Source: Candidatus Zhuqueibacterota bacterium
Lineage (GTDB): Bacteria > BS750m-G25
Assembly: GCA_016783505.1 (NCBI GenBank)
Contig: JADHWK010000026.1
Coordinates: 1-29,822, forward strand
Direction: 5' to 3'
Length of the DNA stretch: 29,822 nucleotides
This document shows positions 1 through 6,900 of the stretch, one piece after another; the first letter of the stretch is position 1, and every line of letters begins with the position of its first letter. The notes below the pieces were generated by a model. That model did not search any database, was not told the DNA's origin, and saw only the letters and a program-made list of their open reading frames with translations. A program made the translations under genes and the position numbers.

Positions 1-76
1 CTTTCTTGCTCAGGTATATTTAACGAACAAAACCGTTTTAGAAAGGAAGTACCTTTATGGTCAGTAGCGCAAGTTA

Positions 77-775
77 TTAATGGAACATTTTGAGAAGAAA
101 TCTGTTACCATAGTGTAAACACCCTGACAAGCTATGACACTTTATATAAGTTAATACTAAGAATATTGAAAACGCAATAAACCCAAAACTTAATTGAATT
201 CGGTCAGTTTCAACAACAGCCTTAAAACCACCTACAACTATATAAATTAGTGCAACTACAACAAATATAAAAAACAACAACATAAATAAAGACTGACCTT
301 GAGTTGTGTTAACAGCTGAAATTATTATATTACTTGTAAATTCTGCTTCAAAAAATGCTGTACCAGATAGACCGAGCATAGAAGCAATAGCAGCAATTCT
401 GGCTACATTCCCACTTTTATATTTTTTAGCTAAAAAACCATGGATGGATAGAGTAGATTCACTTTGAATATATTTTTTTAAGAGATCATAATCATTTAAT
501 TTTTTTAATAAGAAAAATCCCAAAAACCAAAAGACTGCAACCCATATTGTCCAAAAACCATATATATAACCCCAAGATGCAAAGAGTGAAATGGCTGCAA
601 TCTGATAGGCATATGCAACAGTAGTGTTTAAGAATTCATTGTTATTTATTTTTTTATCAGCCAAGAAGAACTCTCTTGTTGTTTTAGCCCAAGAGATTTT
701 TCTTAATTTCCATAGGAAGATGAAGATTGGAAATGCGACGATTAAAGTTAACAAAATGTACCGAAACGCATTCAT
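77..775 (-). pseudogene. Truncated sodium:solute symporter (SSS family), N-terminal part
   Basis: The 232 residues from the ATG at 775 hold about five to six hydrophobic helices and the SSS layout: an N-terminal helix, a REFFLADKKI stretch like the family's FLAGR segment, a helix pair, LSIHGFLAKKYKSGN resembling the TLPDFLARRY loop, then two more helices. Members are normally 450-600 residues, so more than half is missing, and the last ~15 residues do not look like a transporter. No other frame clearly continues it to the window edge. I infer a truncated or frameshifted gene, although a cut by assembly error is possible. The ATG at 775 is preferred over the one at 787 because GGAGGG lies 4-5 nt before it. 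The gene is AT-rich, unlike the etf genes, and lies just downstream of an etfB 3' fragment. Confidence 0.6.
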
Positions 776-854
776 TTTTCCCTCCATTTAATTTTTTAAA
801 GATATTAATTTGATATTTAAATTATGCAGCTAACATATAATAGACTGCCCCATA

Positions 855-872
855 GCCGTGTTATAACACGGC
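855..872. repeat. Perfect 18-bp palindrome
   Basis: GCCGTGTTATAACACGGC is its own reverse complement. It lies between the symporter start and the first etfB 3' fragment. It could be a hairpin or an operator. It contains the GTTATAAC core also hinted at in the attC-like repeat near 18000. No T-tract follows, so it is not a classic terminator. Confidence 0.6.
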
Positions 873-891
873 GTTTCGGCAAGCATAAAAG

Positions 892-994
892 TTAGATCAC
901 CTTCGCCTCTTCCTTCAGCAGCCTCACCAGTTCGCAAGCAGCACCAGTCCCCTCCCCCACAATCCTTCCTGGCGGCCTGGAAGGAGGATACTCT
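892..994 (-). pseudogene. etfB 3'-end fragment, copy A
   Basis: Read on the minus strand in the etfB frame, this gives EYPPSRPPGRIVGEG, TGAACELVRLLKEEAKVI and then TAA. That matches the last ~33 residues of the intact EtfB ending at 2570 and stops at the same codon. By eye the DNA is roughly 85% identical to the intact gene end. Identity to copy B extends about 10 nt past the stop (AGCATAAAAG), so A and B are closer to each other than to the intact gene; both read AACEL where the intact gene reads AVPEL. It has no start codon or upstream gene body and is a remnant. An ORF crossing it in another frame (830-1072) is not considered real. Confidence 0.8.
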
Positions 995-1119
995 ACTGCT
1001 TAAGTGATTTGTTAGCTGACCTTCGACTGCTTTTGACATGACGACAATATCAACAAGGATACTGCTGATCACCGAAGAGGAAATCGGTAATTTTCGTCAG
1101 TAGTTTCTTAGGAGTCCAT

Positions 1120-1371
1120 TTATTTGATAATTCGTTCGTATTCCTCATGAGTGCCAATCCAGACCCAAGTGAAATCATCACCATCTTTGACGGCAAGTGC
1201 TCTATAGTCGAATCCTACTCTGGCAGACCATAACTTCCCAACCTTCTTAAAATGCAAGGAGGGATGCAACGGATTAGCCTTTAGAAGTTGAAAGTTGTTT
1301 TTAGAAATTTTCTGAACATAAGATGGAAGTTTCTCAAAGCATTTCCAGAAACGATTCGTTGTCCGATGCAT
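1120..1371 (-). CDS. RelE/ParE-type toxin of a type II toxin-antitoxin pair
   Basis: The 83-residue protein has the compact RelE/ParE fold pattern: an N-terminal helical hairpin (FWKCFEKLPSYVQKISKNNF), then LHFKKVGKLWSARVGFDYRAL and a C-terminal strand WVWIGTHEEYERII. The GKLWSARVGFDYRALA and WIGTHEEYE stretches are typical of the branch annotated as cytotoxic translational repressors; members cleave mRNA on the ribosome or poison gyrase, and sequence alone does not say which. Its ATG directly abuts the TAG stop of the antitoxin gene upstream, so translation is coupled. Downstream lies etfB 3' copy A. The start is supported by this junction and by an AAAGAG stretch before it. Confidence 0.8.
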   Translation of the reverse strand: MHRTTNRFWKCFEKLPSYVQKISKNNFQLLKANPLHPSLHFKKVGKLWSARVGFDYRALAVKDGDDFTWVWIGTHEEYERIIK

Positions 1372-1572
1372 CTAAAGCTCTTTCAAAGTACCAGCATTTT
1401 TTTCATCAATAGCTTCCCTGATCAAGAAATCCAGCTTTCCTGACTGTGAATCCTCCTCGATCTGTCTGTCCCATTTTTCCCAGTCCTTTTCGGTGAACCA
1501 CTTTCTCAGTTGAACAAAATCCTCCTCTGGAAGGGATTCAATGGTTGCCTTGATTTCGTCAACTTTCGACAT
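1372..1572 (-). CDS. Antitoxin of the 1120-1371 toxin
   Basis: A 66-residue acidic helical protein starting MSKVDEIKATIESLPEEDF, with the central KWDRQIEEDSQSGKLD stretch and a C-terminal EAIDEKNAGTLKEL. This is the pattern of the small antitoxins that precede RelE-like toxins: an N-terminal helix that dimerises, then a flexible tail that wraps the toxin. A GGGAG ribosome site lies about 8 nt before the ATG at 1572. It is encoded immediately before the toxin with no gap, which is the usual antitoxin-first order. It probably represses its own promoter with the toxin as co-repressor, but no operator was identified. Confidence 0.78.
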   Translation of the reverse strand: MSKVDEIKATIESLPEEDFVQLRKWFTEKDWEKWDRQIEEDSQSGKLDFLIREAIDEKNAGTLKEL

Positions 1573-1647
1573 TGATGTCTCCCTTCTATCCTCTTATTGA
1601 TTGTCTCGACTTAGGTCAAACTAATAAAACTCGCAGTTATTACCAAT

Positions 1648-1857
1648 TCAGAACATTACTGAAAAACCCTCTTTAACAAAAGACCCAGCAAAGGTGATAT
1701 AAACCTCTGTAATACCTTTCTCTGTTAATTCTTTATCAAATGCCCAACGGTCTTTATTATGGAGAATTACTTCCCCCTCTGGATTATCACTCTCATCGAA
1801 AGCCCGGAAGGCAATCCATTCACCTTCATATGTAGTTTTGGCTTCCTCAATCTTCAT
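1648..1857 (-). CDS. Small conserved-looking hypothetical protein
   Basis: I do not recognise the family with certainty. The 69 residues start with MKIEEAKTTYEGEWIAFRAF and include GEVILHNKDRWAFDKELTEKG and a final strand EVYITFAGSFVKEGFSVMF. The pattern (EGEWIAF..., a tolerant helix, then VYITFAG) resembles very small alpha/beta proteins found scattered among toxin-antitoxin cassettes. A strong GGGGGAG ribosome site ends about 5 nt before the ATG at 1857. It sits between etfB 3' copy B, 36 bp upstream, and the antitoxin at 1372-1572, 75 bp downstream, so it may travel with that cassette. It could be a cassette passenger or a third component. Confidence 0.6.
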   Translation of the reverse strand: MKIEEAKTTYEGEWIAFRAFDESDNPEGEVILHNKDRWAFDKELTEKGITEVYITFAGSFVKEGFSVMF

Positions 1858-1893
1858 TATCTCCCCCTTTTTTATGGGACAACAGCATAAAAG

Positions 1894-2007
1894 TTAGATC
1901 ACCTTCGCCTCTTCCTTCAACAACCTCACCAGTTCGCAAGCAGCATCGGTCCCCTCACCCACTATCCTTCCCGGCGGCCTTGGAAGTGGATACTCCATCT
2001 TTAACGT
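1894..2007 (-). pseudogene. etfB 3'-end fragment, copy B
   Basis: On the minus strand this reads LKMEYPLPRPPGRIVGEG, TDAACELVRLLKEEAKVI and then TAA, matching the final ~37 residues of the intact EtfB at 2570-3319. By eye about 15 of 113 positions differ from the intact gene. Similarity begins only 9-10 bp beyond the toxin stop at 2017, and runs slightly past the etfB stop on the other side only when compared with copy A. There is no upstream gene body, so this is a fragment. With copy A and the intact gene end it forms a set of three direct repeats that separate two toxin-antitoxin cassettes. Confidence 0.85.
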
Positions 2008-2016
2008 TTTATTGGT

Positions 2017-2322
2017 TTAATGATTAGCTTTGATCCTCGTTTTCCAATATCCAGGTTTCCTACGCAAATGCATTACTGCGATAATCTCAATACGCTCTTC
2101 TTTACATCTGTATATTAGACCATAAGGAAAACGGAGAACTCGACATTGCCGGATGTCATCTTCAAGAATGTGATAGAGAAGTGGATTTGCCTGGATCCGT
2201 TGGACTGCATCGCGTAAAGCTGCCATCAAGCGCTTGCCTAATCCCGATTGTTGGGATTCGTAATAGCGAATGGATTCGAACAATTCTGCCCTTGCCTCAG
2301 CATGGAATTGAACCGGTTTCAT
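2017..2322 (-). CDS. ParE/RelE-family toxin
   Basis: A 101-residue protein with the ParE toxin outline: VQFHAEARAELFESIRYYESQ at the start, a long helix (RLMAALRDAVQRIQANPLLY), then the strand block RQCRVLRFPYGLIYRCKEERIEIIAVMHLRRKPGYW. The RFPYGLIYR and AVMHLRRKPGYW segments are the most characteristic of the family; ParE proteins poison DNA gyrase, while related RelE proteins cleave mRNA. Its ATG at 2322 overlaps the antitoxin stop in an ATGA arrangement, giving coupled translation. The stop codon lies about 10 bp before etfB 3' copy B. Confidence 0.88.
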   Translation of the reverse strand: MKPVQFHAEARAELFESIRYYESQQSGLGKRLMAALRDAVQRIQANPLLYHILEDDIRQCRVLRFPYGLIYRCKEERIEIIAVMHLRRKPGYWKTRIKANH

Positions 2323-2549
2323 CCGGATTTCCTGCTAAGCTCTTTAAAAACCTGTTCTGCAGGAATTAATTCCACTACGCCTTCATCTATCTCTTTACAG
2401 CGACGCCGGATTTCATCCATCCACTCTGCGCTCACTTCAAAATCTTCCTCGTAATCAAGACTTTCAAGCAGTTTTTCTGCCAATAAAGCCCTTGTTTGCA
2501 GAGGAAGATGGAGTACCTCTCCCACAATTTTGTCAACATCTACTTTCAT
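2319..2549 (-). CDS. Addiction-module antitoxin (unstable antitoxin family)
   Basis: From the ATG at 2549 this encodes 76 residues (VDVDKIVGEVLHLPLQTRALL, AEKLLESLDYEEDFEVSAEW, MDEIRRRCKEIDEGVVELIPAEQVF). The LPLQTRALLAEKLLESL helix and the WMDEIRRRCKEIDEG core match the PF09720-type putative addiction module antitoxins that accompany ParE toxins. A longer reading from a TTG at 2573 would overlap the etfB stop and add eight residues (MTFLLFPN); the ATG is the more natural start, though no strong ribosome site precedes it. The gene lies 20 bp behind the etfB stop, so it may be read from the etf transcript as well as from its own promoter. Confidence 0.85.
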   Translation of the reverse strand: MKVDVDKIVGEVLHLPLQTRALLAEKLLESLDYEEDFEVSAEWMDEIRRRCKEIDEGVVELIPAEQVFKELSRKSG

Positions 2550-2569
2550 ATTGGGAAATAACAAAAAAG

Positions 2570-3319
2570 TCAAATCACCTTCGCCTCTTCCTTCAGCAAC
2601 CTCACCAGTTCGGGAACAGCATCGGTCCCCTCTCCCACGATCCTTCCCGGCGGCCTGGAGGGGGGATACTCCATCTTCAACACTTCGATGGAGGGTTCCA
2701 CTGGACAGGGTTCCAGCATGGAAATCTCTTTTTTCTTTGCCGTCATAATACCCCGTAGGGAGGGATAGCGGGGTTCGTTAAGTCCCTTCTGGGCCGTAAT
2801 TACGGCCGGCAGTGGAGTCTCCACCACCTCGATCCCTCCCTCTACTTCGCGGTGGGCCACTGCCTTGCGGGCCGAAATTTCCAATTTTACCACTACCGAT
2901 ACCGAGGGCAGGTTCAAAAGTTCAGCTACCATCACCCCAACCTGCCCCTGATCCACATCCATGGCTTGTTTGCCAAACAGGAGCAGGTCGAATTCCATAC
3001 CCTTCAAGGCATCGGCCAGCAGGGTCGCTGTGACCAGGGAATCCCCGTTGAACTTTTCCGTTTGGATCAAAGCCGCCTCATCAGCCCCCATGGCCAGGCC
3101 GGTGCGCAGGGCCTTGGTAGACCCTTCACCCCCCAGGCAAAGCAGACCCACCGTCCCCCCGAACTTTTCCTTAAGCCGGAGGGCCTCCTCAACAGCATAC
3201 TCATCATACGGGTTCAGGACGAAGTTAACGTCCTTTTCGTCAATGGATTTTCCATCGGAACTAATACGAATAGCCGCCTCCGTGTCCGGCACCAGCTTCA
3301 CACAAACCACACTTTTCAC
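2570..3319 (-). CDS. etfB: Electron transfer flavoprotein, beta subunit
   Basis: A 249-residue EtfB of normal length. It carries NPYDEYAVEEAL near residues 36-46, the ALRTGLAMGADEA segment at about 70-82, the nucleotide-binding GKQAMDVDQGQVGVMVAELL region at 116-135, and the family signature LNEPRYPSLRGIMTAKKK at 180-197. With an alpha subunit, EtfB accepts electrons from acyl-CoA dehydrogenase and passes them to the quinone pool or to another acceptor; the beta subunit binds AMP. The start is a GTG at 3319 with GAGG about 8 nt upstream. It is the last gene of the acyl-CoA dehydrogenase/etf group, 107 bp behind the EtfA-like gene. Its 3' end is the parent-type sequence of the two fragments at 892-994 and 1894-2007. 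Confidence 0.93.
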   Translation of the reverse strand: MKSVVCVKLVPDTEAAIRISSDGKSIDEKDVNFVLNPYDEYAVEEALRLKEKFGGTVGLLCLGGEGSTKALRTGLAMGADEAALIQTEKFNGDSLVTATLLADALKGMEFDLLLFGKQAMDVDQGQVGVMVAELLNLPSVSVVVKLEISARKAVAHREVEGGIEVVETPLPAVITAQKGLNEPRYPSLRGIMTAKKKEISMLEPCPVEPSIEVLKMEYPPSRPPGRIVGEGTDAVPELVRLLKEEAKVI

Positions 3320-3426
3320 GTTCCATCCTCAAAACAATGCGTCAATTATTCCAGAAAAACCCCTCCTCTTTCTGGTATCTAAAGTAAAACATTTTTTCCT
3401 AAAATGCAATAGTTTTTTGCGGGAAT

Positions 3427-4044
3427 TCAGGATTTTTTCGTCAACCTGATGATCTCTCCGCTTCGGCTTTCATCCTTCAAGGGAAGGGGGAAAGCTACCG
3501 GCCTGAGCGATGCTATCTGGGGACGGCCCCGGGGGCAGACCGAGCACTCCATGAGTTTACCCCCGTAGAGGGGACGGGTCATCAAAAGCAGGCGTTCCCC
3601 GGTATCAATCTCCAGAGCCGTGCATCCCCCCACCAACCCGGTCTTCAGCCGCTGGGCTAAACACCCGGCTAAACTTTTCCCATAAGGGGTGGCCGCCAGC
3701 AAAAGGACTTCGGGATTATGGGACTCCACAATAGCCGCCAGCCTCCTCACCCAATCCATCCAATCATACCCTTCCCCCTCGACAATCAACAACCGGTCGG
3801 CGCCGTAAAAAAACATCCCCCTGGCCAGCCCCTCATCTTCCCGGGGGAGGATGGCGCTCACATACACCCCCAGGGTGTCCGCCAGCTCCCGGGCTTTCCC
3901 TAAAGCCTCCAGGGAGGCATCCTTGACCCGATTCTCATCCACTTCCAGGAAAACAATCAAACCGCTGGGCTCCCCCCCTAATCCCTCCTCTTCCCCACCA
4001 AAGTAGCCAAACAATTGATCTTCAGGGACGGTTTCTTTCACCAT
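3427..4044 (-). CDS. etfA: EtfA-like protein with only the N-terminal domain
   Basis: This 205-residue protein matches domain I of ETF alpha: SGLIVFLEVDENRVKDASLEAL, KARELADTLGVYVSAILPRE, GMFFYGADRLLIVEGEG, PEVLLLAATPYGKSLAGCLA, GLVGGCTALEID, TRPLYGGKLMECSVCPRGRP and QIASLRPVAF. The usual EtfA is about 320 residues and ends in a ~120-residue FAD-binding domain. Here the protein stops right after domain I, and only 107 bp separate it from etfB, too little for the missing domain in any frame. It starts at the ATG at 4044 with GAAGGTGG upstream. Either FAD is held by another protein or this complex works without that FAD. The gene looks intact, so I treat it as a natural short form, though a deletion is possible. 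Confidence 0.85.
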   Translation of the reverse strand: MVKETVPEDQLFGYFGGEEEGLGGEPSGLIVFLEVDENRVKDASLEALGKARELADTLGVYVSAILPREDEGLARGMFFYGADRLLIVEGEGYDWMDWVRRLAAIVESHNPEVLLLAATPYGKSLAGCLAQRLKTGLVGGCTALEIDTGERLLLMTRPLYGGKLMECSVCPRGRPQIASLRPVAFPLPLKDESRSGEIIRLTKKS

Positions 4045-4152
4045 CTGTCCACCTTCTATTATCAGCAGGTCACAATGATGCTAAGAAGCTTGCAAGTTGC
4101 CAAAATTGCCATAAGTTCAAAAATTTCAAAAATTGTAACAGTTTACCCCGTT

Positions 4153-4258
4153 GTCATTCCTGTCCCAAGATCGTTTCCCAAGACCCTTCGGGCCGACAGT
4201 CTTTAAAGCAGGAATCCATACTTTCTGATTAGTCCCGAAGGTTCGGGACGGGAATGAC
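4153..4258. repeat. MITE-like imperfect inverted repeat
   Basis: The ends GTCATTCCTGTCCC (4153-4166) and GGGACGGGAATGAC (4245-4258) are reverse complements at 13 of 14 positions. The inside carries AAAGCAGGAATCCAT and the palindrome GTCCCGAAGGTTCGGGAC (4232-4249). Dispersed GTCATTCC...GGAATGAC elements are common in spacers of deltaproteobacteria-like genomes. No gene is inside. Confidence 0.6.
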
Positions 4259-4388
4259 AAGATGACTAACTTTTGAGGTTCTAAACAGGTTATTCTTGAC
4301 AGAGTGAACTGTTACCAAAAATTTTTATAATTTAGTTTGATTCCTTGGAAGTTCTGTATTAAGTTCAAAATAATTTTTGAAATTTTGG

Positions 4389-4404
4389 CCCCGAAGCTTC
4401 GGGG
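4389..4404. repeat. 16-bp palindrome of the CCCGAA/TTCGGG family
   Basis: CCCCGAAGCTTCGGGG is a perfect palindrome 30 bp downstream of the EtfB-paralogue stop at 4434. It may act as part of a weak terminator for that gene, although no clear T-run follows on the minus strand. It belongs to the recurring family described in the findings. Confidence 0.55.
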
Positions 4405-4433
4405 AACTTTTTGAAATTGGTGAGGTTGAGGAC

Positions 4434-5126
4434 TTATTCTGGCACAAAGGTCATCCGCACCTCGGTCATCGAGCCCTCCCGACCCACCTCGCCCGGGGAC
4501 AGGCTCAGATCGGCCACCCCCCAGACGGTGATGTCCTTTCTGAACGCTTGCATGATCCTCAGGGCACTGGGGATTCGGGGGGAATCGGCCCTGTCGGATA
4601 CCGTAACCAAGAAGGGGGCTTCAATCTTAATTTCCCTACTTTCATCATTGGACTGGCAAACCGCCCACACCCCTTCCCCCTCGACCCGAAGGCCCCTGAC
4701 GTAGCTTATCAGCGGAATTTCCAAAGCCTCTGCTAACCTGGATCCCGTCTGACCCGTTCCCCCAACCGTTGAGAAACTGCCAACGGAAACGAGATCATAG
4801 CCGCCAATCTTTTTTATTGCAGCGGAAAGCACACGAACATTGGCGGCCGCATCCCCCCCCGCAAACGCCGGGTCACAGAGATGAATTGCCCGGTCGGCCC
4901 CCAGGGCCAGCGCCTCCCTCAGAACATCCTTTGCCCCTTCCTCCCCCAGGGTAAGGGCAATAACTTCCCCGCCAGTCGCTTCTTTTAGTACCAAGACCAA
5001 TTCCAAAGCCTTCCCATCCACCGGATTCATAACCCTCTTTTCCGTCTCGATGACCTCGCCCCGGCTCCGGCTCACCTTCATGGCTTCAACATTGGGCACC
5101 TGTTTTATCAATGCAATAGTCTTCAT
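4434..5126 (-). CDS. EtfB-family paralogue
   Basis: A 230-residue protein from the ATG at 5126, chosen because GGAGGG stands about 10 nt upstream; a longer reading to 5168 has no such support. It follows EtfB throughout: KTIALIKQVPNVEAMKVSRS, NPVDGKALELVLVLKE, DVLREALALGADRAIHL, VGGTGQTGSRLAEALEIPLIS and a signature-like SPRIPSALRIMQAFRK in place of LNEPRYPSLRGIMTAKKK. The nucleotide-binding loop is altered (SFSTVGGTGQTG instead of KQAMDVDQGQVG), so its cofactor may differ from the 2570 gene product. It follows the acyl-CoA dehydrogenase by 205 bp and precedes the EtfA-like gene. Two EtfB-type proteins with one short EtfA is not the standard heterodimer set. Confidence 0.88.
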   Translation of the reverse strand: MKTIALIKQVPNVEAMKVSRSRGEVIETEKRVMNPVDGKALELVLVLKEATGGEVIALTLGEEGAKDVLREALALGADRAIHLCDPAFAGGDAAANVRVLSAAIKKIGGYDLVSVGSFSTVGGTGQTGSRLAEALEIPLISYVRGLRVEGEGVWAVCQSNDESREIKIEAPFLVTVSDRADSPRIPSALRIMQAFRKDITVWGVADLSLSPGEVGREGSMTEVRMTFVPE

Positions 5127-5179
5127 TTCTATCAATCCCTCCAAAGGGACAGGGTAGCATTTTTTCAAAACAGATTTTA

Positions 5180-5302
5180 ATCATTCAGCAACATTCCTTG
5201 ATGCTGAAGTTGTAGCCGCAGGTCACGCCATAGGCGGATCTGCCTCAGGCATGACTTTATGCCTGCGGTCAGTCAGGCTGGTCAGGCGCCCAACTGAATG
5301 AT
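5180..5302. repeat. Short element with 9-bp terminal inverted repeats
   Basis: ATCATTCAG at 5180-5188 is matched by CTGAATGAT at 5294-5302. Inside lies a second inverted pair, CCGCAGG near 5217 and CCTGCGG near 5263, and repeated CAGGC blocks. It fills nearly the whole spacer between the acyl-CoA dehydrogenase and the EtfB paralogue. It looks like a miniature repeat or a strong transcript hairpin. No gene is inside. Confidence 0.45.
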
Positions 5303-5331
5303 AACTCCACACCCATAAAGGGCGTTATGAT

Positions 5332-6489
5332 TTAATATCTTCCCTTTTTGATCACGTCCCGGGCGATGATCATCCGCTGGATCTCGTTAGTCCCCTCGAA
5401 GATGCGGTTGATTCGGGAGTCCCGGTACATCCTTTCGATGGGGTATTCCTGCATGTATCCCATTCCCCCGTGAATCTGAACCGCCTTGTCCACGATCCGA
5501 TCTAGGGCCTCTGTGCAATACATCTTGGCGATAGCGGCTTCCCGGGAATATCTCATTTTCTGGTCGCACATCCAGGCCGCCCGGTAGACCAGGCTTTCCA
5601 TGGCGTAGACCTCAGCAGCCATTTCGGCCAGCATCCATTGGATGGCCTCCTGTTCGGCAATGGGTTTTCCGAACTGGACCCGGGTCTTAGCGTGCTGGGT
5701 TGAAAGGTCAATCAATTCCTTCCCCGCCCCTACGCAGCCGGCGCCTAAGGAAAGCCGGCCCACATCCAGCGTCTTCATAGCGGTAAGAAAACCAGCACCG
5801 AAACGCCCTAGTACATTCTCCTTGGGGATCCGCATGTCTTCAAAGACTAAGGTTGAGGTCCGGGTCCCCCGGATTCCCATTTTATGATCGTCTTTTTCCG
5901 CTTTGAAGCCAGGGGTATCCGCCTCTACGATGAACGTCGTTACCCCGCCCCTGGCCCCCAGGGCCTTATCGGTTACCGCAAAGACGCTTACGATGTCGGC
6001 AATAGAACCATTGGTGATAAAAATCTTCTCTCCATTCAGGACATAATCATCCCTATCCCTCACCGCTGTCGTCTGAATGGCCGCCGCATCGGAGCCGGCA
6101 TTGGCCTCTGTCAGGGCGAAGGCGGCGATCTTCTCGCCCCTGGCTAATGGAACCAGATATTTTTTCCTCTGTTCTTCCGTCCCATCCAGGTAGATGGCCA
6201 TGGCCCCGATGGACTGGTGAGCACCGATCATCACCGTCGTGGAACCACACCCCCTGGCCACCTCCTCCATGAGGATACAGTATCCAATCTCCTCCATCCC
6301 CGCCCCCCCGTATTCCTCGGGAAAGACGATGCCGAAGAACCCCAGTTCTGCCATTTTCTTAATGAGATCCTCAGGAATTTCCTCCTCTTCATCAATCTGC
6401 CTGGCCAGCGGTCTCACCTCCTGATCCACGAACTTCCTGACCATATCCCGGAGCATATTCTGCTCCTCGGTAAACGTAAATTCAATCAT
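5332..6489 (-). CDS. Acyl-CoA dehydrogenase
   Basis: A full-length 385-residue acyl-CoA dehydrogenase catalysing the FAD-dependent first step of beta-oxidation. It shows FTEEQNMLRDMVRKFVDQEV at the N terminus, the FAD/substrate segments AFALTEANAGSDAAAIQTTA and YVLNGEKIFITNGSIAD, the RVQFGKPIAEQEAIQ region, the QIHGGMGYMQEYPIERMYRD signature, and the catalytic glutamate E365 in RIFEGTNEIQ. Substrate chain length cannot be read from the sequence; it resembles the butyryl/medium-chain branch. The ATG at 6489 has AAGGAGAGG a few nt upstream. It leads the dehydrogenase/etf group and has a good promoter candidate about 380 bp upstream. Electrons would go to the ETF proteins encoded next. Confidence 0.95.
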   Translation of the reverse strand: MIEFTFTEEQNMLRDMVRKFVDQEVRPLARQIDEEEEIPEDLIKKMAELGFFGIVFPEEYGGAGMEEIGYCILMEEVARGCGSTTVMIGAHQSIGAMAIYLDGTEEQRKKYLVPLARGEKIAAFALTEANAGSDAAAIQTTAVRDRDDYVLNGEKIFITNGSIADIVSVFAVTDKALGARGGVTTFIVEADTPGFKAEKDDHKMGIRGTRTSTLVFEDMRIPKENVLGRFGAGFLTAMKTLDVGRLSLGAGCVGAGKELIDLSTQHAKTRVQFGKPIAEQEAIQWMLAEMAAEVYAMESLVYRAAWMCDQKMRYSREAAIAKMYCTEALDRIVDKAVQIHGGMGYMQEYPIERMYRDSRINRIFEGTNEIQRMIIARDVIKKGRY

Positions 6490-6561
6490 ATCCTCTCCTT
6501 CTTTTAAACCCAGAGTTGTAAATTCTCACTACCTACCAGAGTTACCACTATGAAACCTCCA

Positions 6562-6577
6562 TCCCGAATCTTCGGGA
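6562..6577. repeat. TCCCGAA-TC-TTCGGGA palindrome
   Basis: Perfect 7-bp arms around a 2-nt centre, in the leader of the acyl-CoA dehydrogenase gene. It is one of five related palindromes in spacers of this locus. Confidence 0.55.
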
Positions 6578-6839
6578 CAAATGGGGATAAAAATACCCTT
6601 CTCTGCGTTCTCAGCGAACTCTGCGGTGAAAGTATTTTGGCAAAGAAAATAAAACCCGGAAATATCAGCGATTTTATTACATGAATTTAATTGACCAATA
6701 CGTGAATATTTACACACAATAATTGAAAAAACAATCTATTAATTTATGGCATTACTAAATTCAGGGGAAAAATCAATATATGCACAAAAAATGATTATGT
6801 GTTAAGCTACAAAAAAACAAGTAAAAATAAGCCCCCATA

Positions 6840-6900
6840 ATTTATTTGACCTTTTCGGGTTGTGTTAATATACGAATGTTCTTTATATTGTCAAATAAAT
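6840..6900 (-). promoter_or_regulatory. Candidate sigma-70 promoter for acyl-CoA dehydrogenase/etf genes
   Basis: On the minus strand there is TTGACA (6889-6894), a 16-nt spacer and TATATT (6867-6872). An 11-bp perfect inverted repeat brackets it: ATTTATTTGAC at 6840-6850 and GTCAAATAAAT at 6890-6900. One arm therefore covers the -35 box and the other the early transcribed region, a good layout for a repressor. The gene start is at 6489, giving a leader of about 370 nt. Confidence 0.5.

Larger units (their letters stand above)
4045..4433. other. 389-bp spacer between etf genes, filled with repeats
   Basis: No coding sequence is seen. The left half carries a long imperfect inverted repeat (4153-4258) and a TCCCGAA-type palindrome. 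The right half is AT-rich and ends in a second palindrome (4389-4404). The 12-mer GTGAACTGTTAC at 4304-4315 recurs exactly at 8160-8171 in another spacer of the same locus. No convincing promoter directed at etfA was found. Confidence 0.6.

Noticed and set aside
1-93. Plus-strand open frame from the window edge ending ...EVPLWSVAQVINGTF with TGA at 91-93
   Set aside because: It could be the C-terminus of a gene entering the window, but 30 residues without a recognisable family are too little to call, and it overlaps the end of the symporter frame.
830-1072. 80-residue minus-strand frame
   Set aside because: It crosses etfB copy A in the wrong frame and the 18-bp palindrome; the protein has no natural composition. 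The first part (SSILVDIVVMSKAVEGQ) faintly recalls a nucleotidyltransferase remnant but cannot be supported.
6529-6717. 62-residue frame containing FTAEFAENAEK
   Set aside because: That peptide comes from a widespread spacer repeat of the CTCTGCGTTCTC type; no ribosome site and no family.
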